62,759 nt of DNA from Micromonospora parva (GCF_000718515.1 NZ_JNZS01000034.1:1-62759), one strand, 5' to 3'; positions 9,544-17,441 are shown, numbered from the stretch's first letter. The notes: a model not told the origin generated them from the sequence alone. Made by a program: numbers and translations.

Positions 9544-10218
9544 ATGACAACTGTGGGACTGATCGGCAGTGGCAACATCGGCGGCACCGTGGCCCGGCTT
9601 GCCGTCGACGCCGGCTACGACGTGGTGCTGAGCAACTCGCGCGGCCCGGAGACCCTCACCGACCTGGTCGAGGCCCTGGGCGGGCACGCCAGCGCCGGCA
9701 CCGCGCAGGACGCAGCACAGGTGGGTGACCTGGTGGTGGTCAGCGTGCCGCTGAAGGCGTACCGCGCGGTGCCCGTGGAGCCACTGGCCGGCAAGGTCGT
9801 CATCGACACCAACAACTACTACCCGCAGCGCGACGGGGCCTTCCCGGAGCTGGACTCCGGCGAGATCACCAGCAGTGAGCTGCTGCAGCGGCACCTGCCG
9901 CAGTCGCGGGTGGTCAAGGTCTTCAACAACATCTACTTCAAGGGCCTGGCCGCGCTCTCCCGGCCGTCCGGTGCGGCCGACCGCAGCGCCCTCGCGATCG
10001 CCGGTGACGACGCCGACGCGAAGGCCGAGGTGACCGCCTTCCTGGACCGGATCGGGTACGACGCGGTCGACGTCGGCCCGCTGGCCGAGGGGTGGCGCTA
10101 CCAGCCGGACACTCCGGCGTACGGCACGCTCTACTCCGCCAGCCCTACCGACTGGGAGCACCCGGCCACCGGCGACGCCGCGAAGCTGCGCGCCGCCCTG
10201 GCCGCCGCCACCCGCTGA
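9544..10218 (+). CDS. F420-dependent NADP reductase-like oxidoreductase
   Basis: 224-aa Rossmann protein of the NADP/F420-oxidoreductase (Fno-like) family that also includes archaeal F420:NADP reductases and many actinobacterial NAD(P)-binding proteins. The nucleotide loop is GLIGSGNIGGTVA at residues 5-17, followed by VVLSNSRGPET, whose Ser/Arg after strand 2 suits NADP. VVVSVPL, VVIDTNNYYPQRDG and VVKVFNNIYF mark later strands. The ATG at 9544 starts right at the first strand; a GGGA and a GGAG lie 6-12 nt upstream. The actual substrate is not evident; F420 use is inferred from family membership only. It converges with the GT87 gene 28 nt downstream. Confidence 0.85.
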   Translation: MTTVGLIGSGNIGGTVARLAVDAGYDVVLSNSRGPETLTDLVEALGGHASAGTAQDAAQVGDLVVVSVPLKAYRAVPVEPLAGKVVIDTNNYYPQRDGAFPELDSGEITSSELLQRHLPQSRVVKVFNNIYFKGLAALSRPSGAADRSALAIAGDDADAKAEVTAFLDRIGYDAVDVGPLAEGWRYQPDTPAYGTLYSASPTDWEHPATGDAAKLRAALAAATR

Positions 10219-10246
10219 CCAACCGCCGCCGCCCTCCCGCGACCGC

Positions 10247-11848
10247 CTACCGGCTCCTCGCGCGGAGGGCGGCGGCGAGTTCGTCGTCGTAGCTGGCGAT
10301 CGGCCGCCCGTCCGCGTCGTACGCGACGAGCCGGCCCTGCGCCATGCTGGCCGAGCGGAACGAGAACGTCCGGCTCCCCGGGTACGCGTCGAGCAGCGGA
10401 ATGACCCGAGGTGGCCCACCCGGGGCGGAGAAGTATTCCAGCCTGGTCACCTGCGGGGAGACCACCCCGTTGACCCGCACCTTGGTCCTCTCGGCCCGGG
10501 TGCCGAAGGTGACCGGCGCGTCCGTGCCGTAGGCGGCGCACTCGACCGGGCCCCGGCAGACGAAGAAGTACCGCGGGTTGACCACGTCGTCGAGGGCGTA
10601 CGCCTTGAAGGTCGGGTCGGCACCGGCGGGCAATGGTTGTACCGCGAAGAACGCGACAGCCACGGTGGCCGTCACGCCCACCCGCAACCAGCCCCGTCGG
10701 CCCGCCGGTCGCCGGTGCGGGCGGGCGGCGGCGACCGCGACGCCACCGAAGCCGACCAGGCACAGCAGGAGCACCCCGATCGCGCGGGCGTTCTCGAAAA
10801 GGAACTGCACCCCCGGCCGCGTCGACACCGGACTGAGCACCGCGCCCAACGAGACGACCATGGCGGCCAGCAGCGCTCCCCCGGCCGCCCGCTGGGTGAC
10901 GCCGGACGCACCGATCAGCAGCATCGCCGCGAGCACCGGCCACACCTGGTGGTGGGTCCAGGACACCGGGGACGCGGCGACGGTGGCGCAGCCGACCAGC
11001 ACCGCCGCGTGCCCGCTGCGGCCCTGTCGCGTCAACTGTCGCGCCCGCAGCAGGGCCGCCACGCAGACGAACGCCACCAGGGTGGCCCAGAGCACTGGCA
11101 ACGCCGCCTCGTCCACGCCGACGCGCAGCAGCATGCCATGCAGGGACTGGTTACCCAGTGACGCCAGGTTGCCGATCCGTGAGGTCTGCCGGACGGCCTC
11201 GGTCCAGTACGTCCAACTCTCGCCGGGCAGCACGATCCCGGCGAGCCCCGCGCAGGCCAGGAATGTCGCCACGGCGCGGCCCGCGTCGCGGTAGCGGCCG
11301 GTGGCGAGGAAGTAGACGACGAACAGCAACGGGGTCAGCTTGATCGCCGAGGCGACCCCGACCAGCACCCCGCGCAGCCGGGGCGGGACCAGGCCCACCC
11401 CGTCGAGCAGGGCCATCAGCACGATGAAGATGCTGACCTGACCGAAGCGCAGATTGCTCTGCACCGGTGCGGAGAGCATCAGCACCGTGGCCGCCACCGC
11501 CACCACGAGCGGTCGCCGGGACTGCCGGGTGGTCAGCGCGACACCGACCGTCCCGGCGATGGCGACGACCGCCGCGCACGTCGCCACCAACCAGATTCCC
11601 CGCAGGACGCCCTCCGGCACGGCGGTGATCGGCCCCAGCACGAGGGCGGCGAACGGCGGATAGGTGAACGGACCGCCGTTGGCCGCCACGAAGCCGTACA
11701 GCGGCCGACCGGCGTGCAGGTCGGCCAGCGCGCCGTAGTAGATGTGCAGGTCGGAGAGGCGATCCGGACGGCGCAGAACGAGCACACAGGACACCAGCGC
11801 GACGACGACGAAGGCCACCCACGCCAGCGCCACCCGGCGATCCCGCAT
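10247..11848 (-). CDS. GT87 family polyprenyl-phosphate-mannose-type glycosyltransferase (membrane)
   Basis: Polytopic GT-C enzyme of 533 aa with about ten hydrophobic helices, DUF2029/GT87 type, the family of the PimE mannosyltransferase that uses polyprenyl-phosphate-mannose. Family cues: an acidic extracytoplasmic loop after helix 1 (RLSDLHIYYGAL), FTYPPFAALVLGP, NLRFGQVSIFIVLMALLDG and a GVASAIKLTPLLFVVYFLATGR segment. After the last helix (about residue 400) there is an unusual roughly 125-aa soluble extension rich in beta-type sequence (PRYFFVCRGPVECAAYGTDAP) of unknown role. I use the ATG at 11848; an open frame continues about 95 codons upstream but is implausible. The acceptor sugar or lipid cannot be told from sequence. 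Confidence 0.82.
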   Translation of the reverse strand: MRDRRVALAWVAFVVVALVSCVLVLRRPDRLSDLHIYYGALADLHAGRPLYGFVAANGGPFTYPPFAALVLGPITAVPEGVLRGIWLVATCAAVVAIAGTVGVALTTRQSRRPLVVAVAATVLMLSAPVQSNLRFGQVSIFIVLMALLDGVGLVPPRLRGVLVGVASAIKLTPLLFVVYFLATGRYRDAGRAVATFLACAGLAGIVLPGESWTYWTEAVRQTSRIGNLASLGNQSLHGMLLRVGVDEAALPVLWATLVAFVCVAALLRARQLTRQGRSGHAAVLVGCATVAASPVSWTHHQVWPVLAAMLLIGASGVTQRAAGGALLAAMVVSLGAVLSPVSTRPGVQFLFENARAIGVLLLCLVGFGGVAVAAARPHRRPAGRRGWLRVGVTATVAVAFFAVQPLPAGADPTFKAYALDDVVNPRYFFVCRGPVECAAYGTDAPVTFGTRAERTKVRVNGVVSPQVTRLEYFSAPGGPPRVIPLLDAYPGSRTFSFRSASMAQGRLVAYDADGRPIASYDDELAAALRARSR

Positions 11849-11972
11849 CGACCGAGAATAAACGGGACGGCACCAAGAAACACCCGCTGGGGCAACTTGC
11901 GCCGTAGTCCCGTTCACGGGACCCTGTTCTCTGGGTTGCCAACCGCTCACCGAACGTGCCCCCGGAGGCGAC

Positions 11973-12839
11973 ATGCACATGCCCCGTACCCTCCCCCGCC
12001 GACTGCTGGCCGGCACCGGCGTGCTCCTGCTCGGCACCGCCCTCGCTGCCGCCGGCGTCGGTGTTCCGGCCGTCGCCGCGACGGGCGCGGACACCGTCGG
12101 ATACGTCCGGCTCGCCCACCTCTCCCCCGACACCCCGGCCGTCGACGTCTACCTGGCCGCACCGGGCACCGCGAAGCCGCGGGTCTTCCCGGGGGTCGGC
12201 TACGGCGTGGTCTCCGACTACCTCGAACTCGCGCCCGGCCGGTACGCGGTGGCGATGCGCGAGGCCGGCGCTCCCGCCAGCGATCCCCCGGTGCTCACCA
12301 CCGAGGTCGCGGTGACCAGTGGCGACGCGTTCACGGTGGCCGGTGTCGGGCGGCACGCCGACCTCGGCCTGCGGGTGCTCACCGACGACCTCAGCGCCCC
12401 CAGCGACGGGCGTGCCAAGGTGCGGGTCGTGCAGGCGTCGGTGCGGACCCCGATCCTCGACGTGGCCGCCTCCGACGGCCCGAAGATCGCCGACGGGGTG
12501 CAGTTCGCCACCACCACCGACTACCAGCAGGTCGAGCCGGGCAGATGGCGGCTGAAGCTGACCGGTGCCGGTGGTCCGAGCACCGACGCCGAGGTGCGGC
12601 TCACCGGCGGCGCTGTCTACTCGCTGCTGGTGCTCGACGCGAAGCAGGGCGGGCTGACCGCCGAGCTGCGCCGCGACGCCGAGGGCGGCACCGTCGTCCC
12701 GGCCGGTGGGGTGGACACCGGCGCCGGGGGCACCGCCCGCACCGGGCTCGACGCGTACCCCCTGGTGGCCGGCGGCCTGGCCGCGGTGGCCGGGGTGGTC
12801 GCGTTGCTGCTCTGGCGTCGGCGGCGCAGCACCTGGTGA
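11973..12839 (+). CDS. DUF4397 surface protein with C-terminal membrane anchor
   Basis: 288-aa exported protein. It has a signal peptide (MHMPRTLPRRLLAGTGVLLL..., cut near VPAVAA, about residue 36), a DUF4397 domain (about 40-235; GYVRLAHLSPDTPAVDVYLA opening and repeated beta-rich segments), a Gly/Thr spacer, a hydrophobic helix (about 263-281) and a basic tail RRRRSTW. This is sortase-substrate-like topology, but I see no LPXTG; TARTG just before the helix is the nearest pentapeptide. GGAGG precedes the first ATG by 4 nt. Its TGA overlaps the GTG of the sortase gene, strongly suggesting the two products work together. Confidence 0.85.
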   Translation: MHMPRTLPRRLLAGTGVLLLGTALAAAGVGVPAVAATGADTVGYVRLAHLSPDTPAVDVYLAAPGTAKPRVFPGVGYGVVSDYLELAPGRYAVAMREAGAPASDPPVLTTEVAVTSGDAFTVAGVGRHADLGLRVLTDDLSAPSDGRAKVRVVQASVRTPILDVAASDGPKIADGVQFATTTDYQQVEPGRWRLKLTGAGGPSTDAEVRLTGGAVYSLLVLDAKQGGLTAELRRDAEGGTVVPAGGVDTGAGGTARTGLDAYPLVAGGLAAVAGVVALLLWRRRRSTW

Positions 12840-13510
12840 GCGCCGGGCCGGGCCCGTCGATCCGGCGGCACCGTGACCGTCGGGTGCCGCTGGCCGCGCT
12901 GGTCGCGGCCGGCGCGGCGGTCTGCCTCGCCGCGAGCACCGGGGTCGGGCTGGCCACCACCGACCCGCCGCCGGTCGCGACCTGGCACCCCGGCTGCGGC
13001 GACGGCTGTCCGTCGGTGGCCGCCGCGCCCACGCCACACGGTCCACCCACGCGGGTACGCGTACCGCACATCGGTGTCGACTCACCGCTCACGGTGCTGG
13101 GCCTGGACGGCGCGGGCGCGCTGATCCCGCCGACCGACTTCGACACCGCCGGCTGGTACGGCGGCGGCCCGGCTCCCGGCGACACCGGCCCGGCCGTACT
13201 CGCCGGGCATCTGGACTCCCGACGCGGGCCGGCGGTCTTCGCCCGGCTCGGTGAGCTGCGGCCCGGCGACCTGGTGGAGGTGTGGCGCGGCGGGCAGCGG
13301 TTGCCGTTCCGGGTGACCGGGTCGTTGCGTACCCGTAAGGACCAGTTTCCGACGGCAGTGGTCTACGGGCCGACGCCCGGGGCGGAGCTGCGCCTGGTCA
13401 CCTGCGGGGGCGACTTCGACCAGCGGCGCGGGCACTACGTCGACAACGTGCTGGTGTTCGCGGTGACCGAGGCCGCAGGCCCGGTCCTGCCGACGTCGGC
13501 GGCGGGTTGA
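12836..13510 (+). CDS. Sortase (class E/F-like transpeptidase)
   Basis: 224-aa membrane-anchored sortase. An N-terminal hydrophobic segment (about residues 18-41) anchors it, then a Pro-rich spacer with two Cys, then the sortase barrel (about 73-212). The catalytic triad is visible: His125 in VLAGHLD, Cys190 in LRLVTCGG, and Arg197/198 in DFDQRRGHY. The GTG start overlaps the stop of the DUF4397 gene (GTGA), so start and pairing are well supported. It probably attaches or processes the upstream surface protein, though that protein lacks a standard sorting signal; the pairing is seen, the substrate is inferred. Confidence 0.9.
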   Translation: MSAGPGPSIRRHRDRRVPLAALVAAGAAVCLAASTGVGLATTDPPPVATWHPGCGDGCPSVAAAPTPHGPPTRVRVPHIGVDSPLTVLGLDGAGALIPPTDFDTAGWYGGGPAPGDTGPAVLAGHLDSRRGPAVFARLGELRPGDLVEVWRGGQRLPFRVTGSLRTRKDQFPTAVVYGPTPGAELRLVTCGGDFDQRRGHYVDNVLVFAVTEAAGPVLPTSAAG

Positions 13511-13562
13511 GCCGCGCACCCGGCCGGCATGGGCCCGCGCCGCGAGGTCCCGGCCCGCCGCG

Positions 13563-13639
13563 TGATCAACTCGGGTTCAAGGAAGTCGCGGTGTCCGGCG
13601 TGCCCGGATGCCGCGACTTTCAGGAGCCCGAGTGGATCA
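13563..13639. repeat. 77-bp palindromic repeat, copy A
   Basis: Imperfect palindrome starting TGATCAACTCGGGTTC and ending GAGTGGATCA, with central CCGG elements. It is the same length as the element at 59072-59148 and shares its ends and the CGGTGTCC block, so the two form a family. It lies between convergent sortase and DUF2203 genes and could fold as a long terminator-like hairpin. Confidence 0.75.
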
Positions 13640-13723
13640 AGCCTTCAACCCGGCGGCCTCGCTCCGCCTCGGCGCGGATCAGCACGGCAGGCCGCGCGGG
13701 CCCCGGCGCCAGGGCCGGGGGTG

Positions 13724-14074
13724 TCAGAGGGGGCGGCGGCCGGCGAAGCCGCACTCGGCCCGGTGATACCAGCGCACGTCGGAGTCGCCCTCCAACCAGC
13801 ACCAGAGCACGGCCCGGCCGGCCCGCTCGCCGGGGAAGTCGAGCAGCACCGGGGCGATGCCCTTGACCTGGATGTCGTGCTGGTGCAGCTCGTCGACGAC
13901 GGCGTGCAGCCGGGCCTCCAGCGCCTTCACCTCGGCCAGCCCGCCGAGCGCGCTCACGCCGTGGTCGGCCAGGTCGGCGCGCAGCTCGGCCAGGTCAGCC
14001 CGCACCCGGATCAACTCGTCGACGCGGGGTTGCAGAGTGGCCACCAGGTGCCGGGCCTGGGCAAGTGTGAACAC
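13724..14074 (-). CDS. DUF2203 family protein
   Basis: Conserved small cytoplasmic protein, 116 aa from the GTG at 14074. The N-terminal half is a helical hairpin/coiled coil (LATLQPRVDELIRVRADLAEL and KALEARLHAVVDELHQ); the C-terminal half carries the family's VKGIAPVLLDFPGERAGRAVLWCWLEGDSDVRWYH signature spread over about 40 residues. DUF2203 proteins usually begin with a short FTLEEAN-like stretch, which here is VFTLAQARH, hence the choice of 14074 over the in-frame GTG at 14092; neither has a good ribosome binding site. Function is unknown in the family. It precedes nothing obviously coupled; proC lies 69 nt upstream on the same strand. Confidence 0.8.
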   Translation of the reverse strand: MFTLAQARHLVATLQPRVDELIRVRADLAELRADLADHGVSALGGLAEVKALEARLHAVVDELHQHDIQVKGIAPVLLDFPGERAGRAVLWCWLEGDSDVRWYHRAECGFAGRRPL

Positions 14075-14143
14075 CCGGCCAGTATGCGGCACGCACGGCC
14101 CCGCGACGTGCCCGCAACCGCTGGGCGTGACGCGTCCGGACGG

Positions 14144-14962
14144 TCAGTCGGCCTGTGCCGCCAGTTCGCGCGCCCGATCCCGGGCGGCCTCCAGCGCGGC
14201 GAGCAGCGCCGCGCGTACGCCGTGCTTCTCCAGCTCGCGGATGGCGGAGATGGTGGTGCCGGCCGGCGAGGTGACCGCCTCGCGCAGCTTGACCGGGTGC
14301 TCACCGGAGTCACGCAGCATCACCGCCGACCCGATCGCGGTCTGCACGATCAACTCGTGTGCCACCTGGCGGGGCAGCCCGAGCAGGATTCCCGCGTCGA
14401 TCATGGCTTCGACCAGCAGGTAGAAGTAGGCCGGGCCGGAGCCGGAGAGCGCGGTGACCGCGTCCTGCTGCGACTCGGGCACCCGGATCGTCTGGCCGAG
14501 CGGCTTGAACATCTCCTCGGCCAACGTCAGGTGCGCCCCGGTGGCGTACGCACCGGCGGAGATCGCGGTCATCGCCTCGTCGACAAGCGCCGGGGTGTTG
14601 GTCATCACCCGCACCACCGGGGTGCCGTCGGGCAGCCGGCGGCTGAAGAAGCTGGTGGGAAGGCCGGCGCAGAGCGAGATGACGAGCTTGTCGGCCGGCA
14701 CCTTGGGGCCGATCTCGTCGAGCAGCGCGGCGGCGTCCTGGGGCTTCACCGAGATCGCGAGCACCGCCGCCTCGTCCACGGCGGTCAGGTTGTCGACCAC
14801 CCGTACGCCGTAACGGGCTGTCAACTCCTCGGCCCGAGCGGGCCGGCGGGCGGTGGCCAGCAGCCGGTCCACCGGCCATCCCGAGCGCAGCAGCCCGGAG
14901 AGCATCAGCTCACCGATCTTGCCCGCGCCGATCACCGCGACCGTGTGCACTCCGGCGGACAT
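14144..14962 (-). CDS. proC: Pyrroline-5-carboxylate reductase (internal start within the fused frame)
   Basis: Last step of proline synthesis, reducing 1-pyrroline-5-carboxylate with NAD(P)H; 272 aa from the ATG at 14960-14962, a normal ProC length. Rossmann loop VAVIGAGKIGELM at residues 8-20, ISVKPQD, VISLCAGLP, VVRVMTNTPALVDEAM, and the dimer/active-site signature ALSGSGPAYFYLLVEAMIDAG are intact; the usual VTSPGGTT reads VTSPAGTT. A GAGGGGG box about 10 nt upstream could start it independently of the PFK frame that runs into it, so ProC may be made alone, fused, or both. Streptomyces keeps proC elsewhere in the chromosome, so its adjacency to pfkA is unusual (from memory). Confidence 0.85.
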   Translation of the reverse strand: MSAGVHTVAVIGAGKIGELMLSGLLRSGWPVDRLLATARRPARAEELTARYGVRVVDNLTAVDEAAVLAISVKPQDAAALLDEIGPKVPADKLVISLCAGLPTSFFSRRLPDGTPVVRVMTNTPALVDEAMTAISAGAYATGAHLTLAEEMFKPLGQTIRVPESQQDAVTALSGSGPAYFYLLVEAMIDAGILLGLPRQVAHELIVQTAIGSAVMLRDSGEHPVKLREAVTSPAGTTISAIRELEKHGVRAALLAALEAARDRARELAAQAD

Positions 14963-15940
14963 GTCGGCCGTACCCCCTCGCGTCGGGTCGACGGCGTGGC
15001 GGGCCCCCGGGGCCGCCCCGCCCGCCATCTTGCCCCAGTCGCCGTCGTTGACGGCGTCGATGGCCTGCAGGCCCAGGCGGGTGGCGAGCACCCGGTCGAA
15101 GGCGGTCGGGGTGCCACCGCGCTGGATGTGACCCAGCACCACGGTGCGGGCCTCCTTGCCGGTCTTGGCCTCCAGCTGCTCGGCGAGCCACTGGCCGATG
15201 CCGCCGAGGCGGACGTGGCCGAAGGAGTCGAGCTCCTGGTTGGCGAGCACCATCTGGCCGTCCAGCGGCTGGGCGCCCTCGGCGACCACGACGATCGGGG
15301 CGTACTGGTGCTGGAAGCGCTTCTCGACGTAGCCGGCCACCTGGTCGACGTCGAACTGGCGCTCGGGCAGCAGGATCACGTTGGCGCCGCCGGCCAGGCC
15401 GGCGTGCAGGGCGATCCAGCCGGCGTGGCGGCCCATCACCTCGACGACCAGGGTGCGGTGGTGGCTCTCCGCGGTGGTGTGCAGCCGGTCGATGGCCTCC
15501 ATCGCGATGTTGACAGCGGTGTCGAAGCCGAAGGTGTAGTCGGTGGCGCCGAGGTCGTTGTCGATCGTCTTCGGCACGCCGACGACGTGCACGCCCAGCT
15601 CGTAGAGCTTGGTGGCCACGCCGAGGGTGTCCTCGCCGCCGATCGCGATCAGCGCGTCCACGCCCTGGGCGGCGAGGTTGTCCTTGATCCGCTCGACGCC
15701 GTTCTCGATCTTGAACGGGTTGGTACGGGACGAGCCGAGGATGGTGCCGCCGCGCGGCAGGATGCCGCGGACGTCGGCGATGTCCAGCGGCCGGGACAGA
15801 CCCTCCAGCGGGCCCTTCCAGCCGTCCCGGAAGCCCACGAACTCGTGACCGTAAGTGGCGACGCCCTTGCGGACCACCGCCCGGATGACCGCGTTGAGAC
15901 CGGGGCAGTCGCCGCCGCCGGTGAGCACGCCGATACGCAT
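14144..15940 (-). CDS. pfkA: Phosphofructokinase reading in frame into ProC (fused, 3'-truncated pfkA)
   Basis: One uninterrupted frame of 598 codons encodes a PFK portion (first 326 residues from ATG 15940) and a complete ProC. The PFK part has VLTGGGDCPGLN, GRHAGWIALHAGL and GHIQRGGTPTAFDR, and should phosphorylate fructose 6-phosphate. Soon after GDWGKM it loses the expected final roughly 38 residues of actinobacterial PfkA, which normally continue with a VALRGTDIVRV-like strand and end near EAEVFFG. About 24 junction residues (AGGAAPGARHAVDPTRGGTAD) replace them, then ProC starts. GGEDT and PKTIDND suggest pyrophosphate rather than ATP as donor. A GGAGG box lies 11 nt before ATG 15940. 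Deletion, genuine fusion or assembly joint cannot be separated by sequence alone. Confidence 0.75.
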   Translation of the reverse strand: MRIGVLTGGGDCPGLNAVIRAVVRKGVATYGHEFVGFRDGWKGPLEGLSRPLDIADVRGILPRGGTILGSSRTNPFKIENGVERIKDNLAAQGVDALIAIGGEDTLGVATKLYELGVHVVGVPKTIDNDLGATDYTFGFDTAVNIAMEAIDRLHTTAESHHRTLVVEVMGRHAGWIALHAGLAGGANVILLPERQFDVDQVAGYVEKRFQHQYAPIVVVAEGAQPLDGQMVLANQELDSFGHVRLGGIGQWLAEQLEAKTGKEARTVVLGHIQRGGTPTAFDRVLATRLGLQAIDAVNDGDWGKMAGGAAPGARHAVDPTRGGTADMSAGVHTVAVIGAGKIGELMLSGLLRSGWPVDRLLATARRPARAEELTARYGVRVVDNLTAVDEAAVLAISVKPQDAAALLDEIGPKVPADKLVISLCAGLPTSFFSRRLPDGTPVVRVMTNTPALVDEAMTAISAGAYATGAHLTLAEEMFKPLGQTIRVPESQQDAVTALSGSGPAYFYLLVEAMIDAGILLGLPRQVAHELIVQTAIGSAVMLRDSGEHPVKLREAVTSPAGTTISAIRELEKHGVRAALLAALEAARDRARELAAQAD

Positions 15941-16102
15941 GATCCGCTCATCCTCCTGGAGCATCAGGTAAAGCCCGATTTGCCCCAGGATATGTGTCAG
16001 GTCAGACCATCGGCGCCGTTGCCGGCCCGGGGCGGGCCGTCACTGCGCACTGTAGTCGGCCCGCCGGTACGACGACAGCGCGCCCCGGCCACCCACCCCC
16101 GG

Positions 16103-16606
16103 TCAGTAGGTCACCTCGTGGTTCTCGCCGAGCTCCGGTGGCCGGCCGGTGACGGCGGACTTCGCGTAGCCGAGCAGGTTCACCACGGTGCTGCTCGGCG
16201 AGTCCCAGTACTCGGCGGAGCTGGCGTGCACCTTGATCAACGTCAGCCCTGGGGTGTCCAGCCCATCCGGGAACCACACCTTGAGCAGCGGGTTCCACAG
16301 CTGCTCGGCGCGGGCCCGGTCGAACCCCTCGGTGGCGGTGCCGGAGATCGACACCCAGGCGTTGTGCTTCTGGTCAGAGAAGGCGATGTTGACCTCCGGG
16401 TTCACCCGGATCTGGCGGACCTTGGCCGAGTCGGCAGAGGCGAAGAACCACAACTCACCGTCGAACTCGGCCTCCTGGAGCCCCATCGGCCGGCTCACCT
16501 GCCGCCCGTCCAGAGCGGTGGTGGTCAACATGCAGATCCGCGCGGCACGGGCCAGGCCGGTGACCCGGGCGCGCGCCTCCGCGGCGCTGGTCGGCTGGTC
16601 GCTCAT
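16103..16606 (-). CDS. PPOX-fold general stress protein (pyridoxamine oxidase-like)
   Basis: 167-aa split-barrel flavin-binding protein of the general stress protein 26/PPOX group, which binds FMN, FAD or F420. Visible features: ARICMLTTTALDGRQVSRPMGL (first strands with the flavin-phosphate Arg/Ser region), ELWFFASADSAKVRQIRVNPEVNIAF and the WVSISGTATE strand with a following helix. The C-terminal part (LTLIKVHASSAEYWDSP) matches the class. Starts at the ATG at 16606 behind GGGAG. It lies between pfkA and the exoribonuclease, all on the minus strand, but with gaps that argue against one operon. Substrate and cofactor are not determined. Confidence 0.85.
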   Translation of the reverse strand: MSDQPTSAAEARARVTGLARAARICMLTTTALDGRQVSRPMGLQEAEFDGELWFFASADSAKVRQIRVNPEVNIAFSDQKHNAWVSISGTATEGFDRARAEQLWNPLLKVWFPDGLDTPGLTLIKVHASSAEYWDSPSSTVVNLLGYAKSAVTGRPPELGENHEVTY

Positions 16607-16684
16607 GGCAATCTCCCTCGGCTCGGCTGGTCGAACCGTTGCCCGGGACAGAACCGGTCAAACCTAACGGCGGCGTGGCCACCA

Positions 16685-17182
16685 CTAGCGGGCGGTCATC
16701 GCCCGCCAGCGGGCCAGATTGTGCCGGGCATCGACCAGAGCATCGTGCCGGGCCGCGTCCGCGTCCGGCAGGGGCGGCCTACCCCGGTCGTCCCAGAGCT
16801 GCCGCAGCTCCTTGGTGTAGCGGGGAATCTCCCGGGGCAGGGCCGGCATCGCACCCCAGAGCTGGGCGAGCACCACGTGGTCGTACGCGGCGAACCAGGC
16901 CCACAACTCCAGCTGCTCCCCCGGCCGGTCTCGGATCGGCTCGATGAGGAAGTCGTACAGGTCGTCGCGGATGCGCTCGCGCGAGCGCCAGGCCCGGTCC
17001 GCCGGGGATGGCAGCTTGTCCAGCACGTTGCGGCGGACCCAGGGCACGGCGCGGGAGTCGTCGAACTCGGTGGAGACCGCGTAGAACTCGCGGCCGTACT
17101 CGTCGACGACACCGATCGAGACGAGGTCGACCGTCGTGCCGTCCTCGATGAACTCGCAGTCGTAGAAGTAGCGGTAGACCAT
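16685..17182 (-). CDS. DEDDh 3'-5' exoribonuclease (Rv2179c-like)
   Basis: 165-aa RNase of the family of mycobacterial Rv2179c, which degrades 3' single-stranded RNA overhangs with a preference for adenine-rich ends. It opens MVYRYFYDCEFIEDG with the first DEDD acids Asp8 and Glu10, then the family strand VDLVSIGVVDEYGREFYAVS, WAWFAAYDHVVLAQLWG (second Asp) and the HDALVDARH motif with the catalytic His and last Asp. I chose the ATG at 17182 because M. tuberculosis Rv2179c starts at the same motif; a frame runs 43 codons upstream without homology. Synteny with aroG is the actinobacterial norm. Confidence 0.9.
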   Translation of the reverse strand: MVYRYFYDCEFIEDGTTVDLVSIGVVDEYGREFYAVSTEFDDSRAVPWVRRNVLDKLPSPADRAWRSRERIRDDLYDFLIEPIRDRPGEQLELWAWFAAYDHVVLAQLWGAMPALPREIPRYTKELRQLWDDRGRPPLPDADAARHDALVDARHNLARWRAMTAR

Positions 17183-17272
17183 TCCGGGCATCTTCGCCCA
17201 CCGCCGCTTCATCGTCCCCGCCGGGGCCCACCCCGCGCCCCGGCGACACCTTGTGAGTGGCGCGTCGCAGCT

Positions 17273-17285
17273 CGTGACGGTCACG
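17273..17285 (+). promoter_or_regulatory. Palindrome CGTGAC-G-GTCACG upstream of the Crp-type gene
   Basis: Perfect 6+1+6 palindrome about 157 nt before the regulator start and 91 nt before the divergent exoribonuclease start. GTGA/TCAC halves recall Crp sites but the spacer is much shorter than TGTGA-N6-TCACA, so assignment is tentative. Confidence 0.25.
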
Positions 17286-17441
17286 GAAGTGCTTCGAGGG
17301 GTGTACAGCAAGCGACCGGACCGTCATGATCTGATGTGTACCGCTACCGGACGCCGAATCGGTGTCAGTTCACCTTGTCGGGGCCCATCAGGTTCGCCCG
17401 GTGAGCGAGTTGTGGTCCATGACCGGGGGAGGGGTTGGGCC

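Noticed and set aside
9242..9550. Open frame of 102 residues on the minus strand between gpx and the reductase
   Set aside because: No ribosome binding site, no recognisable family, and part of it overlaps the palindrome; not supported as a gene.
13529..17329. 1266-residue plus-strand open frame across the pfkA/proC/PPOX region
   Set aside because: Long because GC-rich antisense lacks stops; no family features and overlaps five real genes.
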